From NCBI GenBank assembly GCA_003024985.2, contig PXIH01S0003777.1: a stretch of DNA of 10,678 bases, one strand, 5' to 3'. A program made the translations under genes and the position numbers. Source of the stretch: Euperipatoides rowelli. Lineage: Eukaryota > Onychophora > Udeonychophora > Euonychophora > Peripatopsidae. Position 1 is the first letter of the stretch; each line of letters opens with the position of its first letter. This document shows, in pieces, positions 1 to 7,902 of this stretch. The notes beneath the pieces were generated by a model that was not told the origin of the DNA, made no database searches, and saw only the letters and a list, made by a program, of their open reading frames with translations.

Positions 1-52
1 AATTTTTTTTTCTGTAGAGGGGCGGTAGGCCAAATAAGTTTGGGAACCTCTG
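1..52. mobile_element. Terminal fragment of a hAT-like DNA transposon
   Basis: Read on the minus strand, the segment ending at position 52 starts CAGAGGTTCCCAAACTT and continues into a stretch with GCCTACCGCCCC. That resembles the terminal inverted repeats of many animal hAT (Charlie/ZBED-like) elements, whose ends typically read CAGnGGTTCnCAAACTT. The internal body would lie to the left, outside the window, so only one end is seen. hAT elements make 8-bp target duplications; the 8 bases after the end (ATCTAATT, 53-60) are the expected flank, but the partner copy is not available. The family assignment rests on terminal sequence alone. Confidence 0.55.
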
Positions 53-832
53 ATCTAATTTCTACACTTGATTTTCACATGAGTAACACACCAGTTAATA
101 AAATATTTTATATCAGCTTTAGTATTTATAAAATAATCAAAGGTCACACACAATGAAAAATTAAAATTCACCTCATTATAATGTATCCTTTAAAAGAAGG
201 AAAACATTTTTTCCATTAGTTTTTTTTTTTTAATTAAAGGTCAAATGAAATTATTTTATTATTTACAGTATTTTCCATTCTGGATCATAGAGGAGGGGGG
301 GAGTTGGGAATTGAACTACTGTACTACAAGTAACCATTAAGCACTTTATACTTGTGCGTGTAGCATACTTTAAAATGATTGATTACTCACAGGTTATTGC
401 AAGAATCAATATAGAAACCAGATCGAGAGAGAAGCACCAAATATGATTGGGTTTGCTGTTATTTTACTATATTAAATACCTTAAATTCAAGTTATTTGTT
501 CAATTAATATTTTAACTCAAATATAGTAGTTCATCACACTTCTTATAACATAACTACTAAACGTTTATGCTTTTCTGGCATTCTGTATACCACTAAATGG
601 TAATTATTTAAATTAATCTCATATTTGACTTTTTAAATTAAAAGCAAATTGTCTACTTTTTATTTATGGTTCCTCTAATAACAATGAATCTGAAACAGGT
701 CTCTGGTGAAGCTGCTGTGGATTTAGCAAATATAAAACAGTAAATCTCTGATGAAATGCCAAAGTTGTAGTAAATTTTAATGTCTAGTATTTTTTATTAC
801 CTGGAGCCGAACTCGGTACTAACCAAGTTCTA
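53..832. other. AT-rich non-coding stretch
   Basis: No supportable gene is seen here. It holds a T-rich tract near 220-231, a short purine-rich patch with a run of Gs near 291-301, and two copies of the heptamer TACAGTA/TACTGTA (264-270 and 317-323). A 25-codon open stretch at 666-743 looks mildly coding-like but has no splice or homology support. Confidence 0.5.
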
Positions 833-856
833 AGTCTGGTATGCCTTGGCCAGACT
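833..856. repeat. Short perfect inverted repeat (7-bp stem, 10-nt loop)
   Basis: AGTCTGG at 833-839 is mirrored by CCAGACT at 850-856 around a 10-base loop. It sits in a locally GC-richer island (about 800-895) that contrasts with its AT-rich surroundings. The island could be an old repeat fragment. No tRNA or known ncRNA fold was recognised. Confidence 0.4.
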
Positions 857-2966
857 AGTCGGGTAGTATAACCTCATGGTTAACCTGCCAGACAATTCTA
901 ATATTTTTAAATGTGCCACTAAGCAGTTTAAGCCCAGTGTCAAGCTTACTATAAAATTCTTAGATTAAAAAGCCATCATCTACTACTGATCTATAAAATG
1001 ATCAATGTCAAAAGAAATTTGAATTAGATAAAATGTGAATTTTGATTAAGTTATAGATTTTATTTTTGGTGAACCAAAATTAAAGTACTGTATACTGCTC
1101 GATGTTCTGCTGGTGGCTTGTTGTAAGGGTGTGATGCCATGAAAATGTCAGCCTCAATGAATTTTATTAAGTGAGAAATGCAATTTCAGACTGAGGGAAA
1201 AATATTCATTAATTTTACTTTTAAAAAAAGTTTTTTAAAAAGTATTTTTAACAGAATTTTTTTTTTTTAGTGTCAAAAAAAAAAATCAATGAAAAAGAAT
1301 GAAAAAAAAAAAAGCGTTGTGCGCGACCATTAAAATTTTAATTACTCTGACATGAAGAAACAAAATATTGTATTTAAAATTTATAAACAAGTTTCTCTGC
1401 CCCCCCCACCCCACCCTTCATTAAAATAAAAATTTTTAAAGGGTATCATTTTTGTTCAAGCTGACTCTTTTAAATTAATTCTTGAGCATGATATATAAAT
1501 TCGAACATTAAAATATTCATATTTTAACTTTTGCTTTAAAATTATGGGGGAAAAAACTCACGAATTTCTATAGCAATAAATCAGATAACCTTTCAATAGT
1601 GAAATTCTTTAAAAACTGGCAGCAAAAATGTTTTCACAGTTCCAGAACAGTTAAGTTTATTATAGAAGTGTCACTCGCTCATAAAACCTTCGAATAATTG
1701 AACTTTCCATTCTTATCTTAGTGTGCTTTTAAATGCTCTGTAAGAGAACAAAATTTATCTTAGAGAATGAGGAGAAAAAATTACAACTGTTTGTTTCCCA
1801 TCACTTAACGAAGCAAGGAAATATACTATTGTAGTGTATAAGAAAATAATAGCTCCAACCCTAATATAAGATGGAACTATTAATTACTTTAATGTAACAA
1901 AAAACAAACAAACAGAATACAGTGTAATTGAACATTATTTTGTAAATATTATTTTTCTATTATATGTATTAACACTACCAACATTATACTGTATATCTAT
2001 TACGGTATTAGTGTTAATACTAATAACTTCAGTATATACTGTACTGTACCTTTAAGTATTATAATAATAATAATCAAAATCCAATATTCTGATATTTAAT
2101 TGTAAGTTTCTAGGAGCTTGCAAAATTTGTAAATAGGCCACAGGAGCATAATAAATGTCATAAACAATGGCAAAGACCATTTATAGGCATTGAAAAAAAT
2201 CTATCTTTTCCAACATACTGTAACTGTCAAAGCTGCTAAAAACCGATCATACAGTAGATGGTGCCTCAAATAACTGGCAAAATAAAACTCAAGAAAGACC
2301 AGCTTACCCAATCTTTTCTCAGAAGGACTTATTAAATAAAATAAAATAAAAGTTAACATTCTTGGCAAACATCAAAATTTTCACAAAGGACATTTAAATC
2401 AGTGGACTGAAATGTCAATAGCTCAAAATCAAGACTCATTGAAAATAGACTAACATACAGTATGCTTTCTATATAGCCTAGTGGAAACAAAAGATGCCAG
2501 GATGACGGGGTAAATCTCCATTGGATTAAAGCTAGTAATTCTACTAGAATAAAAGCAAACAAATCTTTAGGAGAACCCTAAATCCGAGCTACATTCTGGA
2601 ATCTAATAAAATAAAGCAGAAAACTTTGATTTTGATCATCTGCAGTTTGTTTCCTGCCTATTTTTCCAACAACCAAGTTTCTCGATTACATTCCTTATTT
2701 ACTGCTGTTAAAACAAGAAGTGATTTGATTCTAATCACTGGCTAACACCAGGAGAGCTAGCTAAATTCATGCTTGTTATTTTCATCTCTTTGACAGCTAA
2801 AGCTTCGGTAAGCCAAGATTTTTACATTTTATATTATGCCATTTTATTCTAAAATATTAGTAGCCATTAGCATTAAAATCAATTCAGTACCTCAAGTGTC
2901 ATATATAAATTCATGTACTGTTATCATTTCAATTCCTTGATCATTTGTATATTTTCTCTAAGTTTA
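857..2966. other. AT-rich non-coding stretch with homopolymers and simple repeats
   Basis: No gene is supported. The stretch contains a T-tract (about 1257-1268), two A-tracts (about 1276-1285 and 1302-1313), a C-rich pyrimidine run (1400-1417), a short TAA microsatellite (about 2058-2074) and an AAAAT-type repeat (about 2333-2350). It also has seven TACTGTA/TACAGTA heptamers, six of them between 1987 and 2462. A small palindromic stem, TATTAGT with ACTAATA, lies near 2005-2025. Short open frames on either strand have no coding character. Confidence 0.5.
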
Positions 2967-2987
2967 TCACTAAACTTTGTTTAGTGA
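2967..2987. repeat. Perfect 9-bp hairpin with 3-nt loop
   Basis: TCACTAAAC at 2967-2975 is followed by TTT and the exact reverse complement GTTTAGTGA at 2979-2987. It is too short for a typical miRNA precursor (about 60-80 nt), and the arms do not extend outward. It may be a palindromic relic of a transposon end or simply chance in AT-rich DNA. Confidence 0.6.
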
Positions 2988-4629
2988 CAATACATACAGT
3001 ACATTTGAATTTTACATCATTACCCTTAGCTTTCTTATCACTTCACATCCGTTAGTCCAAATAAAACTACTGTATATAGGAAAGAAGCGGACAACTCTTC
3101 CAATTGTCAATAAGTTCAATAACTAAGAAAACTTTAGGAACCAGAGCTCACATTGAAGGGTTAGCACAAATTCCTAAATGTAAGGGAAACTGGTTATTTT
3201 ACAGAATACACTTCAGCAAAACAGCTGCTTTCAAGAAGCCATTTTTAATCCACTTTTTTAATACTGACTCGGAAAATATGCCTTTGCATTAACTGTTCAC
3301 CTATTATTCATGTCCAGCCATGCTATTAAATTTATAAAATTACTACCAACTATTTCCATATAGTGGTCTATTTACATTTAAAACAGTAAACGGGCCGATT
3401 CCAGATTTTTATTGATTGACTTTTTTGATTCTTGATTTCATCGATTTAAAAAAAGTTTATATTACCATACTATTTCATATAAAGGAAACATGACTATAAA
3501 TTAGATAGACTACATATTTCAAACCATATGAAACAACACTGAAATTTACCTTAAAATCCTATACCGTTTCATAGGCAAGATTTACTATTTTTATTGTAAC
3601 ACAAACGCTAATAAGGATTTACTATTTATTTGTAAGACAAAAGCTACTTAAATATATAGCAATAAAATAGGCTACATAATGTACTTGTAGGGCTACTAAG
3701 AAATTTGTCTCCTTTCCGGTATCAAGAATAACAGCATTTTGACCCTTGAGAATCAAAATCTAAGATTGACTTTTGAAATATTTGATTGCAAATTCATAAA
3801 TCCCAAAGAATTGTGAATTGACAAATATGAGACTTGAATCAACCAATCGTTAGTTTAAAATATTAAAAAAAAATAATAAATTATTAATTTTTTTTTTTAA
3901 ATACAGACAGAACTAGTGGAATTATCCAACTTTAAACTGGTAATGTCTAGATCTCATTTTATTCAGGGTTTGTCATTCTTAAATTTGGGACAACAATATT
4001 TATTTATACAGCTTGCGCCTTTGGAAAAATATATTATGAATTTTTAAACAGTGAGTGAAAAAAAAAAAGTTATTAGATTCAATCTCTCTATTCTTCAATG
4101 TTAATTAAAAGGATGAGAAAATTTCCAGATTATAACATCAAGATGCACTTACCTTCACTCCGAATGTGGTTTGTTTACAACTATAGTTAGATTTCAGTTA
4201 TGCTACAAGTCTATAAATGAAATTTGTTTCATCACTTGAATAAACATATCCATTTAGAAAAGCATACCATTAAAAATTCTAGTGTAAAATGAAGTAAATT
4301 TACAACAATGATTTATTATGGTCTCTTTAAATATAATTATTTTCTAAATATTGTTAAACTGATATTTAAAAGAATTTTACCTTTTAAATTCTGATATACA
4401 AAATACTAATCTAGATCCACAATAATCTGTATATACATCATATTATATACAGTAGTATTAAATTTTTATCAGAAGGCAAAGAACTAAATATAAAATTTTC
4501 TTTTAATATACAGTAGAAAATGTCCATTTTAATATACTCTAAATATATTACACAGAAACAATTTGCTATTAAAAATATTCCATCATTTAAAAAAATTAAT
4601 GACAGAAACCAGAACATTTGAGCAAATTA
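2988..4629. other. AT-rich intergenic stretch downstream of the minus-strand gene
   Basis: No gene is supported. The stretch has short A- and T-tracts (for example around 3866-3898 and 4061-4069) and four TACTGTA/TACAGTA heptamers (2995, 3068, 4448, 4509). The region 3400-3460 contains several TTGATT-type words but no clean repeat unit. A 62-codon open frame near 3104-3292 shows no domain and looks fortuitous. Part of this stretch could be 3'UTR if a distal polyadenylation site is used. Confidence 0.45.
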
Positions 4630-4635
4630 TTTATT
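4630..4635 (-). terminator. Candidate distal polyadenylation signal AATAAA
   Basis: Read on the minus strand this is AATAAA, about 785 bases past the stop codon of the proline-rich gene. It is followed within about 30 bases by a T/GT-rich stretch (TGTTCTGGTTTCTGTC) resembling a downstream element. Several other AATAAA words occur in this AT-rich DNA, so the choice is uncertain. Confidence 0.35.
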
Positions 4636-4829
4636 ATTTATACAGTGTATTTTACTTGTGTGCATACACAGCAAAAAGGTTTTAAATCTGTACAAGGAAG
4701 GGGGAAAATTAAACTAGGTTAAAACTAGAAGTACTATTTACGATAGTAAAAATAAATTAACATTTGTCTTTTTTATTCTTCAACTTACAAAATACTGCAC
4801 AAACACCATAGTTGAGCGCGGTACATGAA

Positions 4830-5418
4830 AACTAGAAAACTGGGACTTTTATTCAACTACAAAAAATGACAGCACTATGTCCTGTAGCTTGTTATATTTT
4901 ACAGCGAATTCATCAACTAAAGCTAATGTAACTGCATTAGTCCTTTGGGTTTGTTTTTAGTGGGCTGCATTTGAGCACCCATTATCTATAAATGCCATGA
5001 AACAGGGATAAATAAGGATATATAAAATTGTCCTTTTTTGAGACTTCCCATGTATTTTATCAGTTCCCATGGACTTGTCTATATTTTTATTTTTTGTTTT
5101 TATTTTTTTTTTGTAAAATACTTTACATTTTTTTCTCATAAAAATTAGCTACAAATGTATGACCTTGCTAAAATCAGCCACTAGCAAAATATTATACATG
5201 CAGGCTTTCTTATTTCTTTTAAAAAATATTAGTCAACATTACAGACAAAGCATTTTTTTGTTGCGCTGATGTCTTATACATGACGTTTCTGTTTTGTATA
5301 AAAAAAGTACAATGTTCAATGACAATAACCAGAAATGAAACATTTCACGATTGATGAAAATGAGGATAAAAATAAAGTGTTAATTTACAAGTTGCTCAAT
5401 TTCTCCACACTTTTTTTT
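4830..5418 (-). other. Probable 3'UTR of the proline-rich gene
   Basis: This segment directly follows the stop codon at 5419-5421 on the minus strand and runs to the proximal candidate polyadenylation signal. It is AT-rich with no sustained open frame of coding character; the 60-codon open frame at 4957-5139 is mostly lysine and asparagine from A-rich sequence. I looked for Pumilio-type TGTANATA words on the transcript strand and saw none here. The left boundary is approximate because the cleavage site cannot be seen. Confidence 0.45.
4848..4853 (-). terminator. Candidate proximal polyadenylation signal AATAAA
   Basis: The minus strand reads AATAAA about 565 bases past the stop codon. A GT-rich stretch (ATGGTGTTTGTGCAG) follows about 40 bases downstream, as expected for a cleavage-stimulating element. 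AATAAA words also occur at 4772-4777, 5086-5091 and 5099-5104, but the last two sit in T-tracts and are less specific. Confidence 0.4.
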
Positions 5419-6026
5419 TTACTGATAGTATCCTTGATTGAAATGACTTTGTGATCGAGGTGGTGGGGGCTGTAGAGATGATGGTGGAGGGTTGTAAGAT
5501 TTATTAGGGTCCCTAAAGTAATGTTGCAGTGGGGGTACTGAAGATGCTTGAGGTTGATCATGATATCCTGTCACAGGTGAACAAGGGCACTGTTCATTAT
5601 AATTTCCACTTGGCATTAAGGGTGGTGGAGCCTGTCCTTGATCTGAAACAGGCGGAGGTTGATGAGGTGATGGGTGTAATATAGGCGGCCTAGGGGTAGG
5701 TCCAAATTGTGGGGGTAGTGGCTGCCGAAAGTTATTGTGATTGGACATAGGTGCCTGGCCTGTCACAGAAAGACCTGGTAATGGTTGACTATGTACTACT
5801 GGCTTATTATAAGGTTGATATCCATACGGTGAAGGTGGTGGTGTAGGGTGTGGAGGTGGTAGCCTAGAAGGTGATGGAGGATAAGTCTGCAGAGAAATAA
5901 TAGTTGGAATGTTTCTCGGCCCATTAGTAATCGCTGGTCGATTAAGAACAGCTGGAGAAGCACCATATAAGTTGTGAGGTTTGCTATTGGGTTGTAAAGC
6001 AGTATGATTTGAAGATGCAACTAAAT
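5419..6026 (-). CDS. Terminal coding exon of an unidentified proline-rich protein
   Basis: This exon encodes the last 202 residues (counting the Asp split across the intron) and ends in TAA at 5419-5421. The minus strand shows a strong acceptor, TTTCATTTGCAG, just upstream of 6026. With phase 1 the split codon G/AT gives Asp and joins in frame to the exon at 10460-10561. The protein segment is rich in Pro, Ser, Gln, Tyr and Asn, with no predicted globular domain or membrane segment. Pro-rich clusters lie at residues ~50-67 of the exon, in its middle (PPQFGPTPRPP and HQPPPVSDQ) and near its end (PPPSSLQPPPPRSQ). The very C-terminus is NQGYYQ. RLPPPHP (residues 55-61) fits the class I SH3-ligand pattern +xxPxxP. 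The low-complexity composition suggests a disordered tail of a signalling, endocytic, actin or RNA-related protein; which one is not resolved. The same frame stays open to an ATG at 6087, giving a hydrophobic leader, but that stretch is best read as the polypyrimidine tract of the intron. Confidence 0.82.
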
Positions 6027-6286
6027 CTGCAAATGAAAAGCAACATTTAAGTAACAAAATAAGCACATACAAAAATACAACAGACAATAATAAATGTAAC
6101 TTAATTAAAAAAAAAACAAGAATAAGCTTTCAGTTCTGAGTTAGGTTTTGCATCTAGATAATTATCAAAATAACCTCATTGGTGTGGAAGTTATAAAATG
6201 TTATTTAGTATAACAAAAACACTAGAAACACATGATTAAAAAAAATTTTGGCAAAAAAAAAAAAAAGAATATGTTTACTCATAATA

Positions 6287-6320
6287 TACTGTATAATGTA
6301 CAGTAATCTGTATATTACAG
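6287..6320. repeat. Two adjacent short hairpins of TACTGTA type
   Basis: TACTGTA (6287-6293) and TACAGTA (6299-6305) form a perfect 7-bp stem with a 5-nt loop. Immediately after, CTGTA (6308-6312) and TACAG (6316-6320) form a 5-bp stem with a 3-nt loop. The same heptamer recurs throughout the left two thirds of the window. Confidence 0.6.
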
Positions 6321-6546
6321 AATATATTTTATATTCGATTGTGTGTTTGTGCATATCAACACCATTTAAAGCTATACGCTTGTACATGCTGGAAATGGCA
6401 AAAGCCTAAGGCACGTCATATTAATGTTCAACATTTTGCAAAAACACCTAGTCAACGGAAACCTAAATACTGAACTGTCCATTTAAAAACCAAACAGCTA
6501 TGTAAATGTACAGTTAAACAAGTAGTTTTCAATAATTTCATTTTTC

Positions 6547-6654
6547 AAAAAAAAAAAAAAAAAATTGTAATTCACGTTTTTTTTTTTTCAATAAATAGGA
6601 TTTTTTTCAAGTTCTATCTTGTTGATTTCTTTTTAAAAAAAAAAAAAAAAAAAA
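6547..6654. repeat. Cluster of long A and T homopolymers
   Basis: A18 (6547-6564), T12 (6577-6588), T7 (6601-6607) and A20 (6635-6654) lie within 108 bases. The A and T tracts are mutually complementary and could pair. They may be retroposon tails or replication-slippage products. Exact lengths are likely polymorphic and error-prone in an assembly. Confidence 0.8.
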
Positions 6655-6852
6655 TTAAAATAGTGAACAAACTAAGTCGAATATAGAATAGAAAAATAAT
6701 ATTCTTAACAAAGCGGAGGCGGGATGATTGACTAAATTTCTTATAACTAAATTATTAAATGAAGGATAATTTTATTTTTCTTAGTAACACTTTCAACATT
6801 AGGGCCTGTTCTTGTACAATGCACAGATCCTGTGGCGTACCGTGTTGGGGAC

Positions 6853-6870
6853 GGCCCGCCCAGGGCGGCC
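6853..6870. repeat. GC-rich palindrome inside the inverted-repeat element
   Basis: GGCCCGCCC and GGGCGGCC flank a single A, forming a near-perfect stem with one unpaired C. It is the most GC-rich spot in the window and lies just inside the left terminal repeat, as subterminal hairpins of DNA transposons often do. Confidence 0.6.
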
Positions 6871-7011
6871 ACCATAGGGGAGTTAAAAAAAAAAAAGGGT
6901 TGTGCAGGGTGGGTGGAATGTGAAGGTGTAGGGTTGGGTGGAGCAGGGGGTGCATTCTTGTAGTGTTTAATTTTGATTTTAATGAAATGAAACATTACAA
7001 AACAAGATAGT

Positions 7012-7105
7012 AAGTCAACCAAACGTCTAAAAAAAAAAGCTTATGAAAATAAGACAGACGGTCAACAAAACGTTCAGACAACTAAAAAAAAAAGCTCAAC
7101 AAAAT
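7012..7105. repeat. Short degenerate direct repeat with A10 core
   Basis: A motif of the form GTCAACmAAACGT, then CTAAAAAAAAAAGCT, occurs at about 7014-7041 and again at about 7061-7097. The start of a third copy (CTCAACAAAATATTAGTCAA) follows from about 7096. The units differ by small insertions. They lie inside the inverted-repeat element and probably arose by local duplication. Confidence 0.55.
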
Positions 7106-7364
7106 ATTAGTCAAGGGGGTGTCAAAAGTTAGTTCAGCCCCGGGCGACAAAAAGTAATGGTACGCCACGCACAAGCCTAGCATTTATACTGTATTTTGAA
7201 CTTGAAGCCTTGGCCGTCTCTTTCATACTTTTGGTAATATTTATATTTTGAATCTTTCCTGAAATGCGCACATAATATTTTACAACTTGCAAGCCCTTTA
7301 TTTTCTGCTAAAGCAATTCTTTCAGATGTTACCAATAGTTCATTTAAGGGAGGACATGGGCAAT

Positions 7365-7845
7365 AATTTTTTTTTATTATTTATGGGCCAAAATGGATGA
7401 AATTTTATGCACATATAGTATATAGTAAGAGATAAAGAAATATATAAGCAAAAGTTTTCTCGGGCATTGGGTTGCCATGTTCACGACTTGTAAACAAACA
7501 AAAAACACAATTTGGGAATAAATTAATCGTTTCAAAATAAGGTGATAAATTTCACTAAATTTGCTCTAGGCGGCTCGCTCTAACAGAACCAAACCAGGGA
7601 ATGACTATTTTGGAAATTTTATAATTTTGGTTTATACATCAATAAAAGGGCCAATATTTCAAAATAAACAAATTTGCGAATGTTCTCATCTTTTTATTTT
7701 GCTGTTGGTGCAAAATTTATAAGTCCTATCAAAATTATGACACAATAGTTCCCTGTCCTATACTTTAAAATAGTTATATACCAAAGTTCAAGTCTCTAAG
7801 TTAAAAAATGTGGAAACGATAGATTTCAATACTGAAGAAAAGCAC
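7365..7845. repeat. Copy 1 of a ~490-bp tandemly duplicated unit
   Basis: This segment aligns along its whole length with 7903-8392 at an offset of about 543-548 bases. Anchors shared in the same order include GGCATTGG..GTTGCCATG, TGTAAACAAA, AAATTTGCT, GAACCAAACCAG, ATAATTTTGGTTTATACATC, AAAATAGTTAT and TCTCTAAGT. Identity is perhaps three quarters by eye. There is no long open frame, and the function is unknown. It may be two units of a dispersed or satellite-like family. Confidence 0.8.
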
Positions 7846-7902
7846 ATAAAATGGTAATTATGAGAAAAACGTTAAACTTTTTTGTTTTGTTTTACATGTT
7901 TA

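Larger units (their letters stand above)
6832..7168. mobile_element. 337-bp non-autonomous inverted-repeat element (MITE-like)
   Basis: GTGGCGTACC at 6832-6841 is exactly mirrored by GGTACGCCAC at 7159-7168. Internal to these, both ends carry GC-rich blocks (CGGCCCGCCC on the left; GTCGCCCGGGGC on the right, read inward), so the similarity extends beyond the perfect 10 bp with a gap. No transposase is encoded; the 91-codon open frame across the left half is antisense low-complexity sequence. GC content at the ends contrasts sharply with the AT-rich flanks. The flanks are similar but not an exact target duplication (left GCACAGATCCT, right GCACAAGCCT), so the superfamily is undecided. Ends beginning GTGGCGTA are common among animal DNA transposons, including hAT-like ones. 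Confidence 0.6.

Noticed and set aside
2353-2562. 69-codon minus-strand open frame
   Set aside because: It has no domain, splice context or codon signal; hydrophobic composition follows from AT-rich sequence.
2967-2987. miRNA precursor
   Set aside because: The stem is only 9 bp, and the arms do not pair further out.
3104-3292. 62-codon plus-strand open frame
   Set aside because: It has no recognisable motif, and its length is expected by chance.
4957-5139. 60-codon Lys/Asn-rich minus-strand open frame
   Set aside because: It is produced by A-rich 3'UTR sequence, not a gene.
5796-6020. Second minus-strand open frame overlapping the terminal exon
   Set aside because: It is an alternative frame of the proline-rich exon. 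The frame chosen matches the upstream exon, runs to the stop and has a coherent Pro/Ser/Gln composition.
6205-6387. 60-codon minus-strand open frame
   Set aside because: It is low-complexity Ile/Phe/Leu sequence from intronic T-tracts and TACTGTA hairpins.
6747-7022. 91-codon minus-strand open frame with Pro-rich part
   Set aside because: It lies across the end of the inverted-repeat element; the prolines are the antisense of the G-tract run, and no splice sites fit the host gene.
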